Origin: Dryococelus australis
Lineage: Eukaryota; Arthropoda; Insecta; Phasmatodea; Phasmatidae
Direction of reading: 5' to 3'
DNA length: 64,000 nucleotides
Assembly (NCBI GenBank): GCA_029891345.1
Contig: CM057009.1
Coordinates: forward strand, 286,388,966 to 286,452,965
Below are positions 24,481 through 36,727 of the stretch, one piece after another. The number at the start of each line of letters is the position of its first letter. Position 1 is the stretch's first letter. Position numbers and translations under genes: made by a program. The notes beneath the pieces were generated by a model. It was not told where the DNA came from, ran no database searches, and was given only the letters and a program-made list of their open reading frames with translations.

Positions 24481-26568
24481 TCTCTATCTCCACCCCTCCC
24501 CCCATCACCCTTCTTAGGGCTCGTAACAAAACCAGACGCACATGGCAGCGGCTTTCTAATCACATAATATTCTAATTTTCATTTACCATAACGTGACAGA
24601 AACGATAAACTAGCCAAAAGCATTAAACCATACCTAAACCTGAAGAATTACTTCCAACGAGTTAGCTTTGGACTTTATTAAGTAGCAAACTCGCAACTTA
24701 TAGCGGCTGTTTTACCCCTAAAAAAAGACGAATAAATCTATTAAAGCCCTCCACAGAATGCCTCTCGAAGTAGGTAATCTCAAGTAGTAAATGTTGGATT
24801 TTATGCAAAATCATTCAGAATGTACAATACCTGCAACATATAACTTGCCACACACGCTGTTTATAACAGACCTCTGTGTCAAATAAGGCGACATATAAGT
24901 ATGGAAACTCCGGTACAGTGGCAATTCGGTCCATCATTTTAGGAACGAATCTGAATCGACTAATAATGTATATGATTTGTTTTAGAAGGGCCATTCTAAC
25001 ACACAGTCAAAGCATGTCGATTTTGTAATGTAACATCCTTTACAGAATATGTATCGTCTTGTTGCAAGTTTGATACTCCATATTTGTCATTCAGACGTTC
25101 ACCTAATTCTTCTCCTTCATACTGAAGTAATGTTTAATTCAGTTTTGATTATTTATGTTCCCTCCCCTTGTAACAATGAGCAGCTAAGGGCAGATCGATG
25201 TTATGTTATACTTTCCAAATTTATATTTGCAGAACAGTTGTATAACGAGGACTTGACGGTAAGAAGCAGTGTAGCCAACAAAACAAGAAAACAGGTTATC
25301 TTATGAAATAACTGAATATAACAATCCCATTGAATAAAATGCTCTATTCCAGGAACATGTGTACATAATCATAACATCTTAAATTATTACATAGTTAAAA
25401 ATGTGACACTTCTACAATGTTAAATAGTTGAGAACGCAATAAATTATTTTATGGTTATGTTTATCAATTAAGCGTTGTCAATCAACCATGGAATTGAGTA
25501 TAATGATAAATACTAAAAATAAACCATCAATTTGTGCAAATAGGCTCTTTAGTATAAATTATCCAAAAATTAGTTGATACTTGGACAAATAATATCAGAA
25601 AGTTAAGGAAAATCATTTAATAAACAGAATTCTGATGTGGTCAGTGCTGTCATCATAATCCAGTTTGCAAAGTAAAAAACTAATCAAGAAATTGTAGTTT
25701 ATAATTCAAACCTTGTGAAGTGATAAAAAAATTTTTTTCTTTTCTCCAGATTAGATTTTGATAACGACGACGAAAAAATTGATAAGGCATGATTTTTGTA
25801 TGCTTGACTGTGAAACTGGATAACCAGATTTCCTGTAATATTTCAAAATGCTTGCCTTTCTTCTGAGTGTTAACTAAGTAAATATTCAGTTGTAACACCT
25901 TGTTCAGTGTGCAAAATTATGTACTAAAATTATCTGCAGAATTTAAGTAGTTAATATAGAATGTAAAAACGTGTTTACAGTTCTCAAAGTACACATAACA
26001 TTATTTTAGGAAAAGAAAACCTGTAGCATTAAAGGCCAAATCTAACAACATTTTCACAAACATAATAGGGGCCTACCTCCACTTATTTTCTGAGTATTTA
26101 ATGGGATTCAGTGATATAGTTTTCTATCTTTCAGTGACTTACCAGCAGCACATTCCTCTCCCTAAATTGCCTGCAGTGAGCAGTGTATGAGAGAAATGGG
26201 ATGCCCCAACTAGATACACAGTGCTAATTGGGATATCCCCAATTGGGCTGAACCTTTTACACCCTTGCCCCCAACCCTCTCGTTTTCAACAGTGCACTGC
26301 AAGATGACGAGTGATGGTACTCGCTAGCATTGCTGGTTATGCCACCATCTTAAACTAACTGGCCCCATGCAGGTTATGAAGTATTTTCATATCATTGAAC
26401 AGTGTTAATACAACACATTTTATTCAGCTTGCACGGATAAGATATGCAGTGAACTATAAGGGATAATTTATTATGAGATTTATATAGTTTTGCCTGGAGG
26501 CATGCTTTCAAAGTGACAAAACCAGTAGCATTTGGCTGGACCTGAAATCTCTTCGTCTCTGCGAATAC
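24481..26568. other. no gene recognised
   Basis: GC-richer for the first 100 bp, then AT-rich. ORFs at 25049-25306 (plus) and 25680-25898 (minus) show no domain. Confidence 0.4.
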
Positions 26569-27201
26569 TTATTCATATATGACATGGTTGTATAGAGGGT
26601 GGTTCGGGCCCTTAATTAGATGGCAGTGATTCACTGAGGGCGTGATACCTGCGGTCTTGTGTGTGCTCAGTGAAAGCCTTCTCCAGTTTTCATTGTACTC
26701 ACTGGTGCTTAAGGGTTTAAAATATGGCTTACGACTGGTGTACCTCCAAAAGGACAGTCTCTCATCCATTAGATTCTTCCACTTGCCAGTCTCCAAATTT
26801 GCTCTGCATTTGGTTTTCAAAGCCATGGAAAATTGGATCAATGAGGGACTTGTCCCTCTGCTTAACACAGCCCTGAGGGAGATTGTAGCCATAGTATATC
26901 TGCGGAATAACCAAATTGAAAGGCATGAGAAAAGACAAAGCTGGTGATTCCCAACTAGGGAGAGGTCCATCGTGCATTAAAATATACGACAGAATTAAGT
27001 TATAGCTCCGCCTTTCTTTAGATATTCCAAGATACAAAGAGTTCCCTTGAAACACTGTTCATCAGTCCATTGGACAGATTTTGTGTGCGCGCCGTAATTG
27101 ACCACAGCAACCGATGGAATGCCATATGACCATGTTTTGTATAGAGGCAAACACATCTCTAGGCCAAGATGCTGGTTAAACAGGCAGAAAAGGTAATACA
27201 A
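26569..27201 (-). other. unassigned overlapping minus-strand frames
   Basis: Three overlapping minus-strand frames (26569-26970, 26762-27055, 26995-27201) look like one decayed coding region of about 200 codons with frameshifts. A Trp, Lys and Glu-rich stretch near 26760-26800 and a hydrophobic part near 26900 are visible. I do not recognise the family. A transposable-element origin is likely given the surroundings. Confidence 0.3.
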
Positions 27202-27609
27202 GAAGACATCCTCGCGACAGTAACAATAAAATATACAAACCTGTCAATGGCAGAGGACATTTGGAAAATCTACCATTGGCTATTCCCGAGGTCGCAGTAG
27301 AAAATGATACCACAATAGGAAGCGAGATGTTTTTACAATCAGTTTGTATCGCAAAAGTCAGTCTACAAATAAGCCCAATACAACTACTGTTCTGCATGAG
27401 ACATAAATATTATGATAGCTGACATAATATTGCAACAATGTACATGTGTTGGTTTTGTCTTCATCTGTGCAATTCTTGGGCAATTCTTTAAGCGAATTGC
27501 AGATGAATTTATTCAGGCCTAAGGTGATTTTGATTTTTTTTAAGACAGTTCGTCCACAATACAGGAAGTTACAGCGTTCACCTACCAATTTGACGCGCCT
27601 AGTACTCGC

Positions 27610-27867
27610 GTGTCCCTAGAATGGGGAAAGCGTGATACAGTCAGACATATCCAGCGAGTGATGCCATTGCCAGGAAGCAAGGAGTGGTGGGGATTCCTCA
27701 AAAGTCGAGTGTTTCAAACACTGCCAAATTTGAACACACTCAAACAGAGTATTCCCAAGGAAATTAACACTATACCGGCAGAAACATTGTTATAAGTTAT
27801 GAAAAACGTGCACGAATGTGTGAACCTGGACGGACATAACCTCACTGAAGTAATATTAAAGAAATAA
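27610..27867 (+). pseudogene. mariner-type transposase C-terminus
   Basis: The frame contains WWGFLKSRVFQTLPNLNTLK, then IPKEINTIPAETLL, and after one stop VMKNVHECVNLDGHNLTEVI. This matches the C-terminal end of insect mariner-like transposases: the (F)FLWG.LK..V motif, the helix with I..EI..IP.E.L..VM.N, and the final C....GHHL..IIFKK. The catalytic domain upstream is not preserved in frame. It differs from the relic at 21.3-22.3 kb and lies on the other strand. Confidence 0.6.
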
Positions 27868-28090
27868 TTATGTTGTGTGTGTTTTCACTAATAGAAGACA
27901 TGAAATCTTTCTGTTTCGAGTGTTGTCACAAATGGCAGACATGTATCTTTCTGTTTTCTGTATAGCCGATAAATATTTTCTATGGTTGAACAAACTGCAC
28001 GTGTTTCACAATGGCAGGTCAATGCTGGGACATCCTATAAATACAAAATTTTACATATACATGGAACACTTAATGGTATCACTAATATTT

Positions 28091-28118
28091 TCTTTATATA
28101 TATATATATATGTGTGTG
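28091..28118 (+). repeat. (TA)n(TG)n microsatellite
   Basis: Compound dinucleotide run of TA followed by TG. Confidence 0.8.
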
Positions 28119-28187
28119 TCGAGACAAAAAATATTCGAAAATGTTGGTTACTGCACTGAAGAAAAAATATTTTTTTTTTTTGCGCAG

Positions 28188-28421
28188 TTGTGCCAGCCAG
28201 GACCCAAACACCCACAGGGCTGCAGGATTTGCCACTACTACAGATGCTGCAATGCCGGCTTGGACCCACAGAAGGTTGTCGAGGACGACTTTAAGTTACA
28301 CAATGAAAAACTGGTAAAAGAGAACAAGGTGATAGCTGACATCACGCTTAAGGCCATGCTGAATGGTTTACTGCTCGCCTACACCAATAACCTAACGATT
28401 AGGTTCGTGAAGGATTCAACA
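28188..28421 (+). CDS. nuclear-receptor-like exon (second zinc finger and hinge)
   Basis: A 234-bp open segment (exactly 78 codons) sits between a strong acceptor (T tract then GCGCAG, ending 28187) and a consensus donor (ACA|GTAAGTAT at 28422). It begins LCQPGPKHPQGCRICHYYRC: C-x9-C-x2-C is the spacing of the last three zinc ligands of the second finger of nuclear hormone receptors. CHYYRCCNAGLDP matches the family's C(R/x)(Y/F)xxCxxAGM(x)P continuation. The remainder (QKVVEDDFKLHNEKL...) would be the C-terminal extension and hinge. The partner exon with the first finger and P-box is not in view. GL instead of GM and the lack of the usual CR make it divergent. It may be a lineage-specific receptor or a decaying copy, but the intact frame and splice sites favour a working exon. 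Confidence 0.55.
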
Positions 28422-28638
28422 GTAAGTATCAGATACAGTCAAGGAAGGCATCTCTCTTCCACTATACTTTTGACTCTGCTGGAACTATATCAATGTATAA
28501 TATTTAAAAACACAAACAATTATTTAATTGCATTCTGGGTGATTTTTACTAAGATCCAATAATTTTTTATGACCAGTAATGCTACATTTAGTGTTGACCT
28601 AAAAAAAAAAAAAACAAGCAAATCAGAATGTTGAAAAG

Positions 28639-28660
28639 ATATATATATATATATATATAT
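28639..28660. repeat. (AT)n microsatellite
   Basis: Run of about 11 AT units. Confidence 0.85.
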
Positions 28661-29019
28661 GAAATTGAAAATTTTATTTAAACTTTCTCCTTGTGAAAAA
28701 TTACTGTGTTTATCTTTATGTATAAGTATGAAAAATCGATTGTTAAGCTGAATAAAATTGTTGAACATCAGTAGACTAAAAATTATGTAATAATAAAAAA
28801 AGTTATTATTTGGTTAATTGTAATACATGCTAGAAGACGTTCTTATTTGTTAGACTGGAACTGTATTTATAAATAATATATTGTGATGTTAACGCATGAT
28901 GTTTTAGACTACTTTCTAAAGGAAAGAAAGGCTGATGATCACCCTCCTGTCTGCGTGTCTGGGGTGTGTGTGAGTTTGTGCATGTTTGTGTTCCCCCTTT
29001 AAATTTTTTAACGCGTGGA

Positions 29020-30545
29020 CCGAATTTCACCAAATTTGGTACACACATAAAACATAGTAAGGACACCTAACTGCTATAGTTTTCGACCAGGTCAGGGACT
29101 AACTTTCAAAATTGCGACCAATAAAGGTTTTGTGTGATATGTCATGTCGGGAACCATTTAACCAATTTAAACCATACTTTTCCATGCTGGCAGAGAATTT
29201 GGTAAGCATTAAATTTTAAGACAGATATTGTTGTCAGTCCACTAATTTGTAAAATAGCAATAATTTGATAAATAAAATTTTTAATTTATATATGTAAGAC
29301 TATTTAACCAATTCTCACCCAATTTGGGATGTGAGTAATACTACGGTAGGCCATATTAATGTTAGTAATTGAATGTGATTAGTTACTTATTTTCAAAATG
29401 GCAGCCACACAAATGTTCGGAATAGCTGTCATACCATTTAACCAATTTAAACTGAATTTTGTACACTGAAAGTACCTATTACAAGCATAGTATATGTCAA
29501 CAAATAACCAAATTTGTCGACCATTTTGGAAGAGATTCCCATTCGAATAAATAAAGTAATTTTGTCATTTCTTGGTTAGTAATTAACCGATTTCTACCTG
29601 ATTTGGCAAACAAGTTGTATGGATGTAGATGTTAAGTGATATGTTTTAAGCACGCCAGGCACTTATTATTAAAATGGTGGCCATATAGCAAATTTTAGTT
29701 TAGAATGGTCTATCCTCGAAACCATCAAATCAACTCCCACTTAATTTTGTATGCTGGCAGTAGATATTGAACCTATCAACTGTATGTAAATACAGTAATT
29801 TTTTTAGCCATTATGTAAGATAGCACCATGAGAGTAAATAAAGTTTTTTTATATCTCGGGAAACATTTGACATATTCCTTCCAAACTTGGCAAACACATA
29901 GTACTGAAGTAGGTGGTGTAAACTGGCGTGTTTTATGTAGGTCATGCACTGTGTTTTAAAATGCTGGAAAAATAACATTTCAGCTCAGTATATTTTACTA
30001 ACAAAACCAATTCCAACTTAACTTTGTATGCTGGCAGTACCCATTACAACTATCAACTTTGTGTATGTATGAAATTTATGGAGTTTTATGCCATGTCTCG
30101 ACGACCAATCAACCGATTCCCAACTAATATTAAACAGGAACTTTTCAATTAAATTTGTACCCAACTGTGAAACCCACAAATGCTACAGAAGGCCGTGTAA
30201 ACTTTCATGGTTTAATTTGTGAGATAATAGTGTTCAAAATGGCAGCATAATAAATCATTTAGTTAGGTTTGCCACATATATTTAACAATTGAACCAAATT
30301 ATACCATAATTTGAATTTATACATCATACATTAAAAGCAACGTATTTATAGACTCTTTTTCTGGCAATTACGTACGATAGCATCAAACAAGAAAATTAAT
30401 TTTTTAAGTCATATGTCAGGGAGCAATCAACAAGTTACCACCACACTCTTCACACAACTAGCGCTATGGTAGGCCATATAAACTTACATATTTTAAGCGG
30501 CTCAGTCACTCATTTTAAAAATGATGGCCCTGTAAATAATTTAGG
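29020..30545. repeat. diverged tandem array, unit about 280 bp
   Basis: The same order of landmarks recurs five to six times. Each unit has an AACCAATTT/AACCGATTT with ACCxAATTTGG(T/C)A segment, then a TACT.. GTAGG(C/T)...TAAACT stretch, then TTTTAAAATGGCxGCC, then AATTTTGTATGCTGGCAGTA(C/G)...TATCAACT. The ATGG(C/T)xGC landmark falls near 29398, 29673, 29960, 30239 and 30521, spacing 275-287 bp. The array starts in a TG-rich leader near 28960. Units are perhaps 60-70 percent alike. I see no coding capacity. Confidence 0.7.
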
Positions 30546-30599
30546 TTAGTAAACCTAATCATTCAAATCATTGAACTGATTAAATCCGAAGTTGATGCT

Positions 30600-30785
30600 C
30601 CGAGTTTGAACTCCATAATGCAGTGGGTTGCACGCTAGATTATGGTAAGATATTTTCTGGGTTCGAGTCCTGGTAAGGTACGTGTGTATTTGTAATTGCC
30701 TCACTACTGTTGCATAAGCTTCTGACTTAATTTCTAAAGTTATTGCATTCGAAGATAAGTCAAGTCCTTCGTACCAACTCAGCAT
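30600..30785 (+). repeat. tRNA-derived SINE head
   Basis: AATGCAGTGGGTTGCACG (A-box-like, 30617-30634) is followed about 40 bp later by GGTTCGAGTCC (30660-30670), a perfect match to the pol III B-box consensus. A cloverleaf is not evident, so this is a SINE or tRNA-like relic and not a tRNA gene. The body probably runs to about 30785. It sits immediately after the tandem array. Confidence 0.6.
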
Positions 30786-31879
30786 TCAAGAAGTTCATCA
30801 ACAATTTATTGCACTCGTGTTGAGGAAAGTAGGTTCATTATTCATATTAGTAACTTCTGGTTGTTTCTCAATCTGTAATGGCTATTTAATAGATGGGGAA
30901 CTCATAGTCACTAGTCCGGCAACAATGAATCATATCGGAGAGGTGATTCCCCTCATTTTATATTACAATTTAAGAGACACAAAGGCATTGTTAACATTTG
31001 AAGCAACTTAAAAAATCTTAATGTAATCAATTCTCATGTTCATTGGTAGCAGAAATGCTGAGTTTGGATCTGGGATGAATGTGAGAACTGAGGATTGTGA
31101 CATCATATCACATGACCACCACCTTAGATACTGTCATGGCGGCAATGATGAATGCATGTAACCTTGATGTGATATTGACCAAGAATTACGTCGGAATACC
31201 CTGAAGCACGAAAAAAATTAAATCTTTATGAAATATATAAGAACAATACATATAACATACATTTTAATATGTAAAGTTGTACTTTCGATGTTAAAAAACT
31301 AAATATGTCACAGCATAATTGCTCTCGGCACAGTGAACAGAAAACGAGTGACCAACACAAATAACCTCGCCCATCATTATTGGCTATTTAGTCGTCCCTT
31401 TCCTATTCATTTCTAAAACACCCCTCACCCATTTCTAATGTTTCCATTGGCTATTTATTTACCCTACTCATGTTATTCGCTCTAGTTCTACTAAAGTGTC
31501 GTCTTCGCTCCTATCTCTTGCTAATGCTCGACTGATTAATCGGCTACCCTCGATCACCACAAATGTATTTCAGTGATTATTTAGTGGAGCTTTCAATCCA
31601 CTCCTTCCATCTCAATCATTGGTAATTATTTGGAAGTCGTCCAGTATTTCTGACAATCCTTCTCAGTGTTGTAGAGTGCAAACACAATGCCACACCGAAA
31701 CCTGCATGGATCCTTCTTGCTCCAACACATGTAATAAAAAAAAATTACATCATGATAACAAGTGACAAAGGTAATGCTGACAGAACAGCATAAGAAAATG
31801 ACGATCGTAATTCAATTCGTTCCCCGTTTTATAAAGGCAAGGACAACCAAGCTCGCTCTAACTTCACATTTGCTATATA
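30786..31879. other. no gene recognised
   Basis: No supportable gene. A CT-rich stretch lies near 31350-31630. Confidence 0.4.
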
Positions 31880-32400
31880 CACAGTCGAATCACAATATTA
31901 TGACCAACTGCTAGTTTCCAGAATAACCGCCCTTCGCAGCACGGACATCAGCTAGACGAGTTGGCAGTGACTCAGTCAGCTGCTGATAGGTCTCCACAGG
32001 TATCTGGAGCCATACTATCTGCAGTGCGTCCCATAACTGTTGAAGGGTGCATTGCGGAAAAGACAGATGGCGAACACGATGATCGAGGTGGTCTCTCAGA
32101 TGATCAATTGGATTGAGATCAGGGCTGTTTGGGGGCCAGGGACGAACTATGTAAGTCTTGATGGTGCTCTTCCAACTACGTGCGGAAACTTCTAACAGTG
32201 TGGCAAGGCACACTATCGTACTGGAAGATTCAATCCTCCCGAGAAAAGACAATCATCATGTACCAGTGGATGTGATCGCCGAGGATGGATTCATAACCAA
32301 CTCTATTACGAGTGCCTTCCACATGGATGATGGGACCTAGAGAAGACCATGAGAACATTCGCCGGGCCATAACACTGTCCCTACCCTATCAGCAAATGGC
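31880..32400 (-). pseudogene. Tc1-like transposase, C-terminal half
   Basis: Minus-strand frame 31911-32252 contains RPWPPNSPDLNPIDHLRDHL, the Tc1 signature WPxxSPDLNPIExxWxxL, and continues through VWLQIPVETYQQLTESLP to the family's typical end RLADVRAAKGGYSGN, stopping at about 31914. Further upstream in shifted frames are MARRMFSWSSLGPI and IFQYDSVPCHT, matching MxWGxFSxxGxGPL and xFQxDNAPxHT with the second catalytic Asp. Just past the stop is TTGGTCATAATATTGTGATTCGACTGT (minus strand), which looks like an element end. The N-terminal half and the other end are missing, so this is a 5'-truncated copy. Confidence 0.75.
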
Positions 32401-33737
32401 TATCATTCATGGAGGCTTTGCACTCATTAAATTACAGAAATGTCATCACTATTTAAATTACTTATTAAAAATATGATTAATGCGGATCAATATGTAATAT
32501 TTATTACTGAACTGCATATCATGGAAGCATCAAGTAGATTTTTTAAATGCAAATTGTGACTTACAAATTTGTTTTCATAAGCATTTATGTCTATGCCACA
32601 TATAAATGTTATGCTTCAAGAAATGTTTCAAAATGTTAAGATTACTTCAATTCAATTAAGTATTCCGTTTCTTCATATAGTTAAAAGTAATTGTAATGTA
32701 ATCTATGTTAAAAACAAAGCGAGCTGGTATGAATCCCTAAAGTTTTCTGGGTGAATCAGGTTTGTCCCCATTTGTTAGCCCTTATCCATTCTTTCATAAC
32801 ACCACCAAATAAATGCAAAATAACTCAGTGTTCTTATTTTAGGTAACAGATTCTAACCCGATCTCAGAATATGTCTGCTGCCAGCAAGCTAACATTCAGA
32901 TGTGAACCTGTAAACAACTCTTGTTGCGAAACACATGTGATGAATTTGTTCACTTTGCTGTTGGATAACCAGTATTATGCACAGTAACTGCCGGAAAAAT
33001 TATTAAAACAATATTCTTTAAGCAGGTAACTGGTTGTTCAAAATGTGACTTGCAAGAATCAAGTAAAATTCTTAAGCACTTCACCTTACCAAGCTGACCC
33101 GGCCATAGGCTAGAAAAACAAAACACTTTTCAGCACCAAACTGTAATAATGAAATAAAATACTGAAATGCCAAGTTTTATGTAATGGAATGAAGCAGTTT
33201 TATTTGCCATTTTTTTACTCTAGATGTATGTTTACACTAATTCTAAAATGGCCACTGAATCAATTATAGTCCATTACTGCTTTCTTCGGCCTTTCGGAAT
33301 CAAACCTTTGAAAAATCACCCTAGGTGTAACATGTCAACCTGTTGTGTTAAATCATTTGTATTCCAAAATTATATAACCCTGTGATTAACGTTACAGTAC
33401 TGTGTTATTGAATATATTAATAATCCAGTTAGTATCTTCTATTACTCGTAATACTCATTTCGTATTAAATAGGAATTAAAAACTTCAAGAGCAGCGACAT
33501 GTGGGCAATGGCCGGTAAGAAATAGTTCATAGTTACAAAAATTTTTAACCTCATTTTTATGTATACAATTTGTAAACTAAACGTTGCCAATTGAAATATT
33601 TGTACTGTTAGGTAGCACTGACGGAAACACATTTCATTGCTGCAGTTAAAAATATCAGCGCAAATTACCGTGCCTAGTCTCTAGAGTGACACTGCTTTAT
33701 TTTCCCCGTCCAAGGTTCAATAGCGAAGCACAGCATG

Positions 33738-33739
<2 letters not shown>
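32401..33739. other. no gene recognised
   Basis: AT-rich, no domain-bearing ORF, no clear repeat. Confidence 0.4.

Positions 33740-33779
<40 letters not shown>
33740..33779. repeat. (CT)n microsatellite
   Basis: About 20 CT units. The ORFs that translate it as Leu-Ser or Arg-Glu runs are artefacts. Confidence 0.9.
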
Positions 33780-33783
<4 letters not shown>

Positions 33784-34914
33784 GGGAAGTTTGTACCACC
33801 TGTGTAGCAGTAAAGTTATACATTTTGTTATTTTTAATTTCAACACATTTCATACTAATTATAGCAACAATAATGATGTTTGACATTGTTATTTACAACT
33901 GAAACGAGATTTTATTGTTTAAATACCTATTAAATGTTATTTAGATGCGATGCGATGGCGCGATGCTTGCAAATCCAGCAGATTGGCAGACATAGTGTCG
34001 GAGGGAGAATCTAGAATTTGATCATCTTTCCCTTAGACATGTGTTTATCCCAATATGGTGGGCAATTATACCCAGTACCTTACGACTGGCAATGATGTGG
34101 TGACATGTCAACGACACGGCATGTTTCTGAACGAATCGTCACGTTCGTACTGGTGTTTTTTTAAACTTCCTAGACAAGTCACAATGTTGTGATAAATATG
34201 TTTTCCACTGCAGTAATAAATATACTGTTACTTGTGTTTTGTTAACAACAATGTGTGAAATGGCTTGGGTGTGCAGTGCTGTGTGATGGTCATTTGGCTG
34301 GCCCTGTGTTTGTGCGTGATTTCAAATATTTTTTGTGCAATATTCATACGTTTTTATGACGAATTTAATTATTTATAGCCACGTCTGTTCATTTATCACA
34401 ACACTGTACCTTTGTATATATTTTACATTTGTCTATGCTTCAAACAATAAATATGTAGCACGAGTTGCGTGCTGGAATTTACTGTGTCGTTTTGTTGGAC
34501 TGGTTGTCCCTTCGTTTTAATTTTCATTCCAAATAAGGCAGTCGTTTTAACGAAATAACCCAACACATATTAATAACAACAGGTTAAATACTACTGTTGT
34601 TTCGGCCACAGTTGTAACAAACCCCGTTGTGGCTAAATATGAATGTGTATTATGTGTAACGTGCTATATCGTGTGTAACAAATAGTTATAAAGCCAACCT
34701 AAATATTGTTATAGGCCTAAATTGTGAACATTCGTAGGGAATATGACAGCATTCTTTGAACAGCTGTAAATAGCAACTAACACATTTGACAGTTATAAAA
34801 GTAGAATTCACATGGAAGTGTTTATGTTTACATGTAGCAGAAGGATACGTAATCAGTAACCAAAAGTAGATATTTAGCAGGGCTTCAGAAAAGGCCGCAT
34901 TTATCGTGACTCAA

Positions 34915-35096
34915 CTATATTCAACAGAATGGTATTTATTGATTATAAAGAAAAATTATACAAAACTGATAGTGAGTATAGTTGAATTTCTTAGAAAATA
35001 AATGTACATTGTTAAAGAAATATCACTTTCCATTTTTAATTTTTACTCTTGTGACTGTTCTCCTTCACTATTCTGTTGGATACTTTGCCTTTGCCA
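34915..35096 (-). CDS. candidate terminal exon of a host gene
   Basis: On the minus strand a good acceptor (TTATTTCTGGTTTTTTCAG) is followed from 35096 by an 18-codon frame, WQRQSIQQNSEGEQSQE, and a stop at 35045-35043. An AATAAA lies about 100 bp downstream at 34940-34935. This is the shape of a last exon with a short coding tail and 3'UTR. It is too short to identify and could be chance. The rest of the gene would lie to the right, interrupted by the Polinton insertions. Confidence 0.25.
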
Positions 35097-35574
35097 CTGA
35101 AAAAACCAGAAATAAGGGGACTAATGTTAATTATATTCATAATCTCTGAACTTATCAAGTTTGAAATACCAGAATATAGACTGTCAAAATGGAAATACAT
35201 AAATGGATAGGTTACATGATGGAAACAAAAGGTACATTTCCTTAGGATATTTTAAATTGCTAAACTACATACAAATGTAAAGTACGAAGTTCCTTTAAAA
35301 CACGTTTTACATAGGAAAAACGTTAAGACATAAAAGTAAAAATTTCTGAAATTGAAGCACAATGATACACTTTTCGGGACAAAAATTTGAAATGTTTTCT
35401 TAGAGTACAAATATGTGTTACATATAAAAACAATTAAACAATTAATTAAATAAAGTTCTTTGTCTTCAAACGAAAATAGACAGTTAATTTACTGCTCAAA
35501 AAAGTAAATGGGGAAAAATTGGGAAGGGGAGGGTGCACATTGGTTAGGGGAATGTAAATCGAAAAAATTAATAT

Positions 35575-36480
35575 ATGTTTATTAAAGTAAACATAAAATT
35601 AAGAAATCTTGATTTGGAGTTGCATGCACCAGCCAGAGTTAATTATCGCAGAAGAAAGGTTTTTACATTTGGTATAAATTTTTTAAATGCTGATTTGCAT
35701 GACACATCATTACTCTTGGAACATAATTGTGGTTTTGAGTATATTTTGTCTGATAAACATGTATTCGAAATTCGCTTAGGGACTACCAATTAAGAATTAA
35801 ACTGGGCTACAAGTTAGCATTGCGACAGAGTTAGTATAAGAGAAAAAGGATCCAAATAATTTGCATAGAGATAAAGGATCAGAATTGGTTAGTGTTCATT
35901 TCAAGAATTTAATGTTTCGGAATGGAATTAATTATTGTGTGATGTATTCTCAAAAGGAGGCTTTGGTAGTTGAGCAATTTTAACAGTACTGTAAAACTGT
36001 TACTGTATAATTATTTCGCATCGAGTTGAACTCACACTTGGGTAAGTATTCTGCATGAAATAATGACATTCTATAATTCAAATTATGACACGATGATAAA
36101 AACAGCACCTATTAATGTTTAAGACAACAGCTTGTTAAATCTCTCTATAACAATATGAAGATTTATGATGAGTAGAAATGAAATTCTGATGTTTGTGATT
36201 ATGTTTGTGTGTCGAAACTTAAAGGTGTATTTGAGAAAAAATGAGATTAATTGGTTATTTCTGTGAACACTCATATACTCGAGTGTATTGCCTCAAATCA
36301 TACTTTGGTGAACCAGTCAGGCGTGGTTTTATGCTTATGAATTTCAGAAAGTTATTTTGCCATGTGAGTATTTACTGAAAACATAATTAAATTGAGAAAA
36401 AATAGATTTTTTGTTAGATTGAAAGGGTTCACAAAAGCTCGTGATTTGTGGGTAAGTAACAGAAGCTTAAGGTATTTGAA
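35575..36480 (+). pseudogene. Polinton-type rve integrase, left-arm copy
   Basis: The open part (35575-35790) reads as the start of an rve integrase catalytic domain of the kind found in arthropod Polintons: LELHAPARVNYRRRKVFTFG followed by NADLHDTSLLLEHNCGFEYI, where ADLHD would hold the first catalytic Asp, then ILSDKHVFEI for the usual LTxIDxFS strand. After stops, further frames give LMFRNGINYCVMYSQKEALVVEQF (near 35905-35980; ERFN Glu region as VEQF), VSKLKGVFEKK and a C-terminal GEPVRxGFYxYEL-like beta module near 36310. Integrase would join the linear viral genome to host DNA. The copy is riddled with stops. The mirror copy at 37.9-38.7 kb preserves the second half better. Confidence 0.7.
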
Positions 36481-36689
36481 ATATGTGTAACAGACCTCCC
36501 CAATGTATTCCTGCCAGGGCTGATTTCTTTCTGAAAGGGTGAAGTCTGGTCATATAACTTAACTGTTTTTGTGGGATCACCTCGGATTATTTTGAAATGC
36601 TGTTCTTAAGAGTAGTGGTATTAGGTAAAACAAATTGCCGCATGTGCTGAAACGTGGTCGCCTCTCAACACAGGGATAACTTCAAAAGT

Positions 36690-36697
36690 TATATAAG
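36690..36697 (+). promoter_or_regulatory. TATA box upstream of the acidic ORF
   Basis: TATATAAG lies 38 bp before the 36728 start and about 75 bp before the internal ATG of the acidic ORF, in the gap after integrase. The mirror arm keeps TATATAA at the equivalent place (minus strand, about 37593-37599), although the flanks have drifted, which suggests it was a real promoter element. Confidence 0.5.
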
Positions 36698-36727
36698 GGA
36701 CAAAACCACTGTTTCCACTACTGCCTT

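Noticed and set aside
30600..30690. Functional tRNA gene
   Set aside because: A good B-box and an A-box-like segment are present, but no cloverleaf or acceptor stem pairing could be drawn; a SINE head is more likely.
33674..33886. ORFs with Arg-Glu or Leu-Ser runs
   Set aside because: Translation of a CT dinucleotide repeat.
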